A DNA stretch of 5,986 nt from Anaerolineae bacterium (lineage in GTDB: Bacteria > Chloroflexota > Anaerolineae > E26-bin7). Every line of letters begins with the position of its first letter. Within the stretch, counting starts at the first letter, position 1. Location of the stretch: NCBI GenBank assembly GCA_029933115.1, contig JAOZOT010000232.1, positions 1 through 5,986 on the forward strand. The letters run 5' to 3'. The position numbers were made by a program, and so were the translations under genes. This document shows positions 1 through 5,986 of this stretch, piece by piece. The notes below the pieces were generated by a model that was not told where the DNA came from, did not search any database, and worked only from the letters and a program-made list of their open reading frames with translations.

Positions 1-710
1 GAGGACGCAACTTTCTGATGAAGCGGGCACGGGGGGAGATCTTTATCGTCGTTGACGACGATGCCGTCTTTGCCGACAAGAACACCATTAGGAGCACGGT
101 CGCCCATTTTCTAGAGGCTCCCGATGTAAGCGTCCTGGCATTCAAGATCGTTAACCATGAAGGGACAAACCAAGATCTGAGAATCCCCTTTAGCCGGCGC
201 AGCCGTAAAAAGTGGCCCAAACTCCACGAGGAGACAGGGTTGGTTTCTTATTATCTCGGCGGTGCCTATGCTCTTCGCCGAGAGGTCATCGAACGATGCG
301 GTCTGTATCAAGAAGACCTTCTGTTCGGAGAGGAGGAATTAGACTTGTCGTACAGGGTAATCCAGGCTGGACTCAAGATCCTGTACACGCCATTCATTGT
401 AGTACACCATTATCCGGAGTCCCCAGTTGTGGGCAACGATCCTGGAAAACACACGGTTACGGAGCTCAAGTTTCGTGTTCGTAACCGGATCTGGGTAGCC
501 TACAAGTACCTTCCTTTTCCCTATCTCCCTGTCCACCTCTTGATCTACCTCAGTCACTACGGTATCCTGGCCGCGAAGAATCTGCAGATGGGAGCATTCG
601 TCCACGGGATTTGGGAGGGGATAAAGAGCCTGAGAAGGCTGCCACGGACCCCTTTGAACGAACGGGCTGTCGCGTACCTGAAGGAAAACTTTGGACGATT
701 ATGGTACTGA
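1..710 (+). CDS. Family 2 glycosyltransferase, 3' part (start lies before the window)
   Basis: This is the C-terminal part of a GT-A fold, family 2 glycosyltransferase that would transfer a sugar from a nucleotide-sugar donor to a growing lipid-linked glycan at the cytoplasmic side of the membrane. The reading frame is open from base 3, and residues before the first ATG (18) read GRNFL, which continues the usual GT2 'RN...A.GE' stretch, so ATG 18 is an internal Met and the N-terminal nucleotide-binding strand is missing. Counting from that Met, the metal-binding DDD is at 13-15, the acceptor-side GGAYALRR at 81-88, the acidic catalytic-base region GEEELDLSYR at 104-113, and VVHHYPES at 128-135. 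A hydrophobic stretch at about 168-187 may touch the membrane. It resembles rhamnosyltransferase-like GT2 enzymes, but donor and linkage cannot be told. The stop TGA is 15 bases before the next gene's preferred ATG, which supports an operon. Confidence 0.9.
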   Translation, partial: GRNFLMKRARGEIFIVVDDDAVFADKNTIRSTVAHFLEAPDVSVLAFKIVNHEGTNQDLRIPFSRRSRKKWPKLHEETGLVSYYLGGAYALRREVIERCGLYQEDLLFGEEELDLSYRVIQAGLKILYTPFIVVHHYPESPVVGNDPGKHTVTELKFRVRNRIWVAYKYLPFPYLPVHLLIYLSHYGILAAKNLQMGAFVHGIWEGIKSLRRLPRTPLNERAVAYLKENFGRLWY

Positions 711-712
711 GC

Positions 713-719
713 GGTGAGG
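713..719 (+). promoter_or_regulatory. Shine-Dalgarno site that decides the start of the second glycosyltransferase
   Basis: GGTGAGG lies 6 bases before ATG 726, a normal ribosome-binding distance. The alternative GTG start at 714 falls inside this motif and has no comparable purine-rich site at the right distance before it, since that region is the end of the preceding gene. The site therefore favours ATG 726. Confidence 0.65.
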
Positions 720-725
720 CATCCC

Positions 726-1790
726 ATGAGCGTGAAGAACACCAACGCCCGCTGTAGTGGGGATTCGGATTTTCCATTCGTTTCCGTTATCCTCCCCGTG
801 CGCGATGAGGAGCATTACATCACCCGCTGCCTGGATTCCATTCTGGTCAACGATTATCCCCAAGATCATCTGGAAATTCTGGTGATTGATGGTATGAGTA
901 CGGATCGCTCACGGGAGATTGTCCGGGAATATGCCAGACGCTATCCGTTCATCCGACTCCTCGATAATCCCCGGTGCATCGTGCCCACCGCCCTGAATAT
1001 CGGAATCAGGGAAGCGAAGGGGGAGATCATCGTGCGCGTAGATGCACACACGATCTACGCCTCGGACTACATCAGTAGATGTGTTGAACTACTTGGGACC
1101 ACCGGGGCCGCCAACGTAGGTGGGATGCAGCACGCGATTGGGACCGATTACACTTCCAATGGGATAGCGATAGCCACTACGACCCCCTTCGGCATCGGCG
1201 ACGCTCACTACCGCTATGCTGAAGATGAGATGTGGGTGGATACGGTCTACCTGGGTGCCTGGCGCAAGTCCACTCTGGAAGCACTGGGGGGGTTCAATGA
1301 GGAATGGGCCGTGAATCAGGACTACGAGTTAAACTACCGGCTGCGCAAAGCAGGGGGGAAGATCCTGCTTTCGCCCAGGATCCAATGCTGGTATTACGTT
1401 CGTACATCGCTGGGAGCGCTGGCCCGACAGTATTTTCGCTACGGTTTCTGGAAGATGAAGACGGTCGTTGCCCATCCCGATTCCCTGCGCTGGCGGCAAC
1501 TGGCTCCGCCGGCCCTGGTCGTAGCCCTTCTCCTGTCTCTTGGACTACTGCCGGTTAGCCGGATTCTGGGAATCGTTGTACCAGCGCTCTACCTGACGGC
1601 TAATTTGCTGGCCTCAATCTGGACGGCTTCGCGCAGAGGATGGAAGTACCTGCCCCTCCTGCCCCTCGTTTTCGCCACCATCCACCTGAGTTGGGGGATG
1701 GGATTTTTCGTCGGGCTCTTCAAGTGGGGAATGCCCAGGCTCACGCTGTCGTCTCTCGTGAGGGCTTTTCAGTCGCCGGAGATGGCCTGA
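726..1790 (+). CDS. ExoA-like family 2 glycosyltransferase with C-terminal membrane anchor
   Basis: Likely adds a sugar to an undecaprenyl-linked intermediate on the cytoplasmic face. Numbered from ATG 726 (354 residues), the GT-A domain opens with FPFVSVILPVRDEE (16-29). It continues with VIDGMSTDRS (53-62), the DAH at 106-108 in place of the DxD metal site (typical of ExoA-like enzymes), and the acidic QDYELNYR (198-205). QYFRYG at 235-240 resembles the QxxRW motif of processive GT2 enzymes, with Tyr for Trp. Three hydrophobic segments follow at about 259-278, 280-299 and 309-332, the last containing HLSWGMGFFVG. The whole architecture matches the succinoglycan glycosyltransferase ExoA family in order and length. 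A longer GTG start at 714 would add only MRHP, and the Shine-Dalgarno position argues against it. It sits between another GT2 gene and the priming transferase, which points to the same glycan. The transferred sugar is unknown. Confidence 0.9.
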   Translation: MSVKNTNARCSGDSDFPFVSVILPVRDEEHYITRCLDSILVNDYPQDHLEILVIDGMSTDRSREIVREYARRYPFIRLLDNPRCIVPTALNIGIREAKGEIIVRVDAHTIYASDYISRCVELLGTTGAANVGGMQHAIGTDYTSNGIAIATTTPFGIGDAHYRYAEDEMWVDTVYLGAWRKSTLEALGGFNEEWAVNQDYELNYRLRKAGGKILLSPRIQCWYYVRTSLGALARQYFRYGFWKMKTVVAHPDSLRWRQLAPPALVVALLLSLGLLPVSRILGIVVPALYLTANLLASIWTASRRGWKYLPLLPLVFATIHLSWGMGFFVGLFKWGMPRLTLSSLVRAFQSPEMA

Positions 1791-1793
1791 TAT

Positions 1794-1799
1794 GAGGAG
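1794..1799 (+). promoter_or_regulatory. Shine-Dalgarno site of the sugar transferase
   Basis: GAGGAG lies 9 bases before ATG 1809 in the 18-base gap after the previous stop. It supports ATG 1809 as the start. The nearby GTG at 1799 opens another frame that overlaps this gene and encodes nothing recognisable. Confidence 0.7.
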
Positions 1800-1808
1800 T
1801 GGCTAAAT

Positions 1809-3257
1809 ATGTCATCGCCTCAATTGCCCCTTCGGATACGGGAGAGAAAAGCACTACTGATGTTTGTGGATCTCGTACTGGTCAATGTGGCCACGGGAAT
1901 CGCCCTGGTGGTGTGGGCGCTGAAGGATGGCCGGGTTCCCCCCACGCCATTCGTCCTTTCCAAACTCCATTGGTTTCCTCTTCTGGCCGGTCTATGGCTG
2001 CTACTGGCCTTGCTGAACGATTTCTACAATTTGAGGGTTGCCGCTGACCCGAGAGTCAGCACCTTCGCCCTCCTGCGGATCACTGGACTTGAACTGGTGG
2101 TCTATCTATTGGTCTACTTCTTCTCGCCTCCTGACCGTCCCTTACCGCGTGGCATCGTCCTCTACCACGCTGCGGCCTCCTTGGTTTTGGTTGCGCTTTG
2201 GCGTGCCCTCTATCGCCTCTTAAGCCGGTCGGCTCTCCGGCGGCGGGCGATTGTGGTGGGCGCCGGCTGGGCTGGCCGGACCATCGTTCAGGCCATTCGA
2301 GAGAACAAGGGCGCCGGTTTTGAACTGGTAGGCTTCGTGGACGACGATCCGGCTAAACAGGGCCAGACCGTCGAGGGCCTGCGCGTCGTCGGCACTCGCG
2401 ACGATCTGGTCTCCCTGGTGGAGACGGAAGGGATCTCCCAGGTGATCCTGGCCATCACCCACGACCTGCACGAAGGACTCTTCCGAGCCCTCATGGATTG
2501 CAGCGAACAGGGTGTCGAGATAACCCCGATGCCTCTCGTGTACGAAGAGATTACGGGCAGAGTGCCGGTGCAGCACGTCGGCGACAATTGGCTCGTAGCC
2601 CTGCCTCTGGACCACGCTTCTGCCGGCGGGCTCTTCCCCGTGTTCAAACGAGGCCTTGACGTAATTGTCTCCCTCATAGGGTTGGTCGTCCTGGCTGCCC
2701 TTTTCCCCCTCATAGCCCTGGCCATATATGCGGACTCGCCAGGGTCTATCTTCTACCTTCAGGAGAGGGTGGGCCAGGGTGGGAAGACCTACCGCCTGAT
2801 CAAACTGCGCACCATGGTTCCTCACGCCGAGAGGAACGGGCAAGCCGTGTGGGCTAAAGAGAGAGACCCTCGGGTGACCCGTGTGGGACGGGTACTCAGG
2901 GCAGCGCACATAGACGAACTGCCGCAGTTCATCAACGTGCTCAAGGGGGATATGAGCGTGGTGGGCCCTCGCCCTGAACGTCCTGAATTCGTGGCCGAAC
3001 TGGAGAAGCGAATCCCCTTCTACCGGCTGCGCCACGCCGTGCGGCCGGGGATGGCTGGCTGGGGGCTGATCAACTATGGTTATGGCAATTCGGTGGAGGA
3101 CGCTCTAATCAAGGTCCAGTACGACCTCTACTACATCAAGCACCAATCGCTGTACCTGGACCTCCTAATCTTGCTGAAGACGCTGGAACGGATGGTCCTG
3201 TTGCAGGGAAGCCGGTCGGGTCAGCGAATCAGCGAGTCAGCGAATCGGCAGGGATGA
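1809..3257 (+). CDS. Polyprenyl-phosphate hexose-1-phosphate transferase (priming enzyme)
   Basis: Transfers a sugar 1-phosphate from a nucleotide sugar to undecaprenyl phosphate, the first step of exopolysaccharide or O-antigen assembly. At 482 residues it has the full WbaP/WcaJ-type build. There are about four membrane segments (roughly 16-37, 55-72, 86-106, 116-136), a cytoplasmic Rossmann-like domain with GAGWAGR (151-157) and VGFVDDDP (174-181), then the catalytic domain from about 279. The catalytic part begins with FKRGLDVIVSLIG and a hydrophobic re-entrant helix with a break at Pro300; the residue before it is Phe, where Ser is common. QERVGQGGKTYRLIKLRTM (318-336), DPRVTRVGR (353-361), the Asp369-Glu370 dyad in IDELPQ, SVVGPRPERPEF (383-394) and RPGMAGWGL (412-420) follow. 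The tail SVEDALIKVQYDLYYIKHQS (428-447) resembles the TIGR03025/TIGR03013 group. The sugar (glucose, galactose or other) cannot be assigned. The last 11 residues are encoded by a tandem repeat plus junction and are probably dispensable. The stop overlaps the next start. Confidence 0.95.
   Translation: MSSPQLPLRIRERKALLMFVDLVLVNVATGIALVVWALKDGRVPPTPFVLSKLHWFPLLAGLWLLLALLNDFYNLRVAADPRVSTFALLRITGLELVVYLLVYFFSPPDRPLPRGIVLYHAAASLVLVALWRALYRLLSRSALRRRAIVVGAGWAGRTIVQAIRENKGAGFELVGFVDDDPAKQGQTVEGLRVVGTRDDLVSLVETEGISQVILAITHDLHEGLFRALMDCSEQGVEITPMPLVYEEITGRVPVQHVGDNWLVALPLDHASAGGLFPVFKRGLDVIVSLIGLVVLAALFPLIALAIYADSPGSIFYLQERVGQGGKTYRLIKLRTMVPHAERNGQAVWAKERDPRVTRVGRVLRAAHIDELPQFINVLKGDMSVVGPRPERPEFVAELEKRIPFYRLRHAVRPGMAGWGLINYGYGNSVEDALIKVQYDLYYIKHQSLYLDLLILLKTLERMVLLQGSRSGQRISESANRQG
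3221..3244 (+). repeat. Three-copy 8-bp tandem repeat at a gene junction
   Basis: The units are TCAGCGAA (3221-3228), TCAGCGAG (3229-3236) and TCAGCGAA (3237-3244), followed by a degenerate TCGGCAGG. The repeat encodes the final residues of the sugar transferase and ends 9 bases before the ligase ATG, where a Shine-Dalgarno site would be expected. The unit length is not a multiple of three, and the array contains no stop in any frame. Confidence 0.85.
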
Positions 3258-5926
3258 TGCGAACCAGGTTGGGCGTTTTTTGTGACAGGCTGATCGAGGC
3301 CGGTTGGCTGGCGGCGGTTATTGTCGTGCCTCTGCTCTTCAACGTCTACTCTGAGAGCGTTTACGAGGTGAACAAGGTTTGCATACTGCGCTCCATCGCC
3401 CTGGTTATGTCCCTGGCGTGGGTGGTCAGAACGGTGGAAGAACAGAGAGGCAAGCCGCTGTCGGAGATTGGCCTCACCCAACAGGTGAAGGACTTGCTGC
3501 TCAGACCCCTGGTGCTGCCCGCCCTGCTGCTGATCGGTGTCTATGTCCTGACCACTCTCACCTCCATTTGGCCTTACGTTAGCCTGTGGGGTTCATACGA
3601 CCGACGCCAGGGCACCTACACGACTCTCGCCTACATCGCGATCTTCTTCTTGATCCTCCAAACCCTGCGCACCCAGGAGCAACGGGAACGACTGGTGACG
3701 TTCACCGTCCTCGCCAGTCTACCCGTCTCCTTGCACGCCTTCATCCAGCACTATGGACTTGCCCCAGGGCCGTGGGGCGGAGCCTTTGGAGAGAGGGTGG
3801 CCTCTTCGTTAGGCAATCCCATCTTCGCTGCCGCTTACCTCATCATGGTCGTTCCTCTAACGATGAGACAGGCTGTGAAGTCCTTTTCGGCGCTCATCGA
3901 AGGCCGCAAGAGCCTCCTCTCTCGCCTCATCCCGGTGGTGTTTTACCCCTTCGTTCTGGTCATTCAGTTGTTGAGCATCGTGTTTACTCAGAGCCGGGGG
4001 CCCTTTCTGGGCCTCCTCGGCGGGCCCTTCTTCTTCTTCCTCCTGTTGGCGATCTCAAAAGGCAGGAGAGGGCTGGCGCTGGCGGTGATTAGCCTGGCCG
4101 TGGTGCTGGGTCTCCTCCTGGCTATGCTGAACCTACCTAATACTCCTCTCGCCGCACTACGAGAGTTGCCCTACGTAGAGCGGCTGGGCACGATTGTCGA
4201 GACAAGAACTTTCGAGATGAGAGTCCTGACCTGGGAAGGCGCTGTTCAAATGAGCACCGCCAGCCTTACGCGGATGATCTTTGGATACGGGCCGGAGACG
4301 ATGTACGTGGCCTTCTACCCCTACCTGTCGCCGGCGCTCGTCCAATTCAAAGGACCCGGGCAGACTGCCGACCGTGCTCACAATGAGACCCTCGATGCAC
4401 TGGTCACCACGGGCCTCATCGGTGTCGCCGTCTATCTCCTGCTGTTTGGCAGCCTGTTTTATTATGGCTTCAAGGGACTGGGCCTGATCGGGGGCCGCCA
4501 ACAGCAGACGCAGTTCGCGGCGTTGTTGGCAATAGGAGGGGCGCTGGGTGTACTGCTCCCCTGGCTTCTGGATGGGGCGCTCCGGTTCGCCGGGGTAGGC
4601 ATTCCGGCCGGCATGCTGACGGCTCTGGTCGTCTATCTGGTCCTGTTCCTCCTTCGGCGTCAGAAAAGGGAAACCTGGGACGGCCGCAACCAGGTGTTGC
4701 TCATCGCCCTGCTCTCGGCCATCGTGGCCCACTTCATCGAGATCCAATCGGGCATCGCCGTCACCACCACCCGCACAACCTTCTGGGTCTATGCGGCACT
4801 GACGGCGGTCACCGCTCTTCCGCGGGAAGGAGAGCCGGTCCCGGCTCGATCCAGGGACAGGTGGGGTAAGAAGGGGCGCAGGAGGAGCAGGGGGAAAGCG
4901 CAGACGGCTTCCGTGCACCGCGCCTCGCTCGGTTCTCACGCCTTGTTGATTGGGCTGCTGCTCATCACCCTCGGTTTCGATTTCATCACTCCCGCCCTCG
5001 ATCTCCGATCTAACCTCGCCATCGTGGGGCTCTTTGTACTTGTCTGGCTTCTGGGCGGCGGTGTCGTCATCGCGGAGGCAGATGAGCAGCCTGTCCGGAT
5101 CGGCTCGCTGCTGGTCTATTCCCTTGCCTCCCTGGGATGTCTCCTCGTTTTTGTTCCCCTCCACATTGCCAGCCTCCGACTCTTCGACGTCCCGGCGAAC
5201 ATTGCCCTAACCTACTATCTCTGCCTCTTCCTCATCCTCATCACCTTTGCTCTGGTCTTGCTGAAAAGCACGCCCGTTCCGCATCGTGCTGAAGAGCATG
5301 GCAATGGGTGGCTCTACCCCATCCTGGCCGCGGTGGTCATCGTGCTGATCTTCAGAACCAATCTGGACGTCGTTAGAGCGGACATTTACTCCGCATTTGG
5401 TCGGGCCTATCAAGAGGCTGGACAATGGGACAGGAGTATCGCCCTCTACCAGTGGGCTTTGGAACTGGCACCCAGGCAGGACCACTATTATCGCCTTCTC
5501 GGTCACGCTTATCTGAAGAAGGCTCAACCGGTCACAGGGCAGAGGGAATATTGGTTTAGTAAAGCCCAGGAGGCCCTGGAGCGGGCCAAGGAACTCAGTC
5601 CTCTGGATCCGGATCACTATGGCAATCTGGCGAACCTGCACCACGCCTGGGCCGATGTGACGGACGATCCGGCTGAGAAGGCCGCGAGGCTGGAAGTGGC
5701 CTTATCCTACTATCGGCAGGTTCTGGCGATGGCCCCGACCGCCCAAGGGCAGATCTTGAGGGACTCAATCATCGAGGCCCACCTCACACTGGCCGACTAT
5801 TACGCAGGAATTGGAGAGGTTGATCGGGCCATTGAGGAAGCCAGGGCGGCCAGAGACCTCGCCCCGGCTGAGCAGAGAGGGGAATTGGATGATTTCATCG
5901 CTGAGTTGGAGAACCAAGATTGGTAG
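3254..5926 (+). CDS. O-antigen ligase/polymerase-type membrane protein with C-terminal TPR domain
   Basis: A Wzy_C (PF04932)-type integral membrane protein that would polymerise lipid-linked glycan units or transfer them to an acceptor on the outer face of the membrane. I count about 19 hydrophobic segments. Ligase-like motifs are GSYDRRQGTYTTLAY (113-127), LGNPIFAAAYL (186-196), TQSRGPFLGLL (245-255), R323 with W327, FGYGPETM (343-350) and RAHNETLDALVTTGLIG (374-390); H376 fits the conserved ligase histidine. The main external loop would be about 293-382. A very basic loop at 530-549 suits the cytoplasm after segment 14. After the last segment (about 686-700) come TPR-like repeats at 710-743, 744-785, 786-829 and 836-870. 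At 890 residues it is much longer than classic WaaL or Wzy (about 400), because of extra membrane segments and the TPR tail. ATGA overlaps the previous stop. AGGG directly abuts the start, so translational coupling is likely. A second ATG at 3257 is an equal alternative. Ligase versus polymerase cannot be decided. Confidence 0.88.
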   Translation: MMRTRLGVFCDRLIEAGWLAAVIVVPLLFNVYSESVYEVNKVCILRSIALVMSLAWVVRTVEEQRGKPLSEIGLTQQVKDLLLRPLVLPALLLIGVYVLTTLTSIWPYVSLWGSYDRRQGTYTTLAYIAIFFLILQTLRTQEQRERLVTFTVLASLPVSLHAFIQHYGLAPGPWGGAFGERVASSLGNPIFAAAYLIMVVPLTMRQAVKSFSALIEGRKSLLSRLIPVVFYPFVLVIQLLSIVFTQSRGPFLGLLGGPFFFFLLLAISKGRRGLALAVISLAVVLGLLLAMLNLPNTPLAALRELPYVERLGTIVETRTFEMRVLTWEGAVQMSTASLTRMIFGYGPETMYVAFYPYLSPALVQFKGPGQTADRAHNETLDALVTTGLIGVAVYLLLFGSLFYYGFKGLGLIGGRQQQTQFAALLAIGGALGVLLPWLLDGALRFAGVGIPAGMLTALVVYLVLFLLRRQKRETWDGRNQVLLIALLSAIVAHFIEIQSGIAVTTTRTTFWVYAALTAVTALPREGEPVPARSRDRWGKKGRRRSRGKAQTASVHRASLGSHALLIGLLLITLGFDFITPALDLRSNLAIVGLFVLVWLLGGGVVIAEADEQPVRIGSLLVYSLASLGCLLVFVPLHIASLRLFDVPANIALTYYLCLFLILITFALVLLKSTPVPHRAEEHGNGWLYPILAAVVIVLIFRTNLDVVRADIYSAFGRAYQEAGQWDRSIALYQWALELAPRQDHYYRLLGHAYLKKAQPVTGQREYWFSKAQEALERAKELSPLDPDHYGNLANLHHAWADVTDDPAEKAARLEVALSYYRQVLAMAPTAQGQILRDSIIEAHLTLADYYAGIGEVDRAIEEARAARDLAPAEQRGELDDFIAELENQDW
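5877..5882 (+). promoter_or_regulatory. Possible Shine-Dalgarno site inside the end of the ligase gene
   Basis: GAGGGG lies 6 bases before ATG 5889, which opens a different frame from the ligase gene. It is a good match in sequence and spacing, but purine runs are common here, so this is supporting evidence only. Confidence 0.4.
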
Positions 5927-5986
5927 AGTCCTGCTGATCGGCCAACGCCGCGTCTCGCAAATTGCGCACGATTACGACAACAAGAA
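5889..5986 (+). CDS. Probable start of a further gene of unknown function, cut by the window edge
   Basis: From ATG 5889 the frame stays open to the window end, giving 32 complete codons: MISSLSWRTKIGRVLL followed by IGQRRVSQIAHDYDNK. The start overlaps the last 38 bases of the ligase gene in another frame and has a GAGGGG site 6 bases upstream, the same tight packing as the earlier junctions. The visible residues are basic with a short hydrophobic patch and match no family I recognise. The rival reading is that the bases after TAG 5924-5926 are simply intergenic. The ligase frame also stays open after its stop but has no ATG. The open stretch is too short to be decisive. Confidence 0.4.
   Translation, partial: MISSLSWRTKIGRVLLIGQRRVSQIAHDYDNK

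Noticed and set aside
18..20. ATG 18 as the true start of the first glycosyltransferase
   Set aside because: The frame is open upstream to the window edge and encodes conserved GT2 residues. A start here would remove the N-terminal nucleotide-binding half of the GT-A fold.
1799..2047. An 82-codon frame starting at GTG 1799, overlapping the sugar transferase
   Set aside because: It is out of frame with a strongly supported gene, its start lies within that gene's ribosome-binding region, and the product resembles no known protein.
2220..3035. A 271-codon open frame on the - strand inside the sugar transferase gene
   Set aside because: It lies wholly antisense to a gene with clear family motifs, its translation shows no domain, and long antisense frames are expected in GC-rich coding sequence.
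3221..3252. Short direct repeats considered as a CRISPR array or integration site
   Set aside because: The units are 8 bases with no spacers, too short for CRISPR. No integrase, tRNA or element boundary is present.
4157..5164. A 335-codon open frame on the - strand inside the ligase gene
   Set aside because: Its translation is a low-complexity, highly charged shadow rich in Q, E, D, G and R, the mirror of hydrophobic membrane codons on the + strand, with no recognisable domain.

Overview
The window is a piece of a bacterial surface-polysaccharide (exopolysaccharide or O-antigen-like) biosynthesis locus. All recognisable genes lie on the + strand and are packed with gaps of 15 to 18 bases or with overlaps, so they read as one operon. 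Both ends of the window cut genes. I see no promoter, terminator, RNA gene, insertion sequence or CRISPR array, and no stretch over 300 bases lacks a gene.

Layout: (1) the 3' part of a family 2 glycosyltransferase, 1-710; (2) a second family 2 glycosyltransferase of the ExoA-like, membrane-anchored type, best started at ATG 726 and ending at 1790; (3) a polyprenyl-phosphate sugar-1-phosphate transferase (the priming enzyme of glycan assembly), 1809-3257; (4) a very large O-antigen ligase/polymerase-type membrane protein (Wzy_C superfamily) with a C-terminal TPR domain, 3254-5926; (5) the probable start of a further gene of unknown function, 5889 to the window edge, overlapping gene 4 out of frame.

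Working model: gene 3 loads the first sugar phosphate onto undecaprenyl phosphate at the inner face of the membrane. Genes 1 and 2 add further sugars there. After flipping, by a protein not seen in this window, gene 4 polymerises the glycan or transfers it to an acceptor on the outer face, with its TPR tail placed outside the membrane. Sugar identities and the final polymer cannot be read from the sequence.

Organism: the moderately high GC coding sequence, the Rossmann-containing priming transferase and the ligase-TPR fusion fit an environmental bacterium. Chloroflexota is a guess from general familiarity with such ligase-TPR proteins, and no marker gene in the window settles it.

The most unusual item is a three-copy 8-bp tandem repeat at the junction of genes 3 and 4 (3221-3244). 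It has no stop codon in any frame. Loss of one copy would join the priming transferase and the ligase into a single reading frame. Otherwise the window looks like an ordinary glycan gene cluster, and I do not see a clearly new system.
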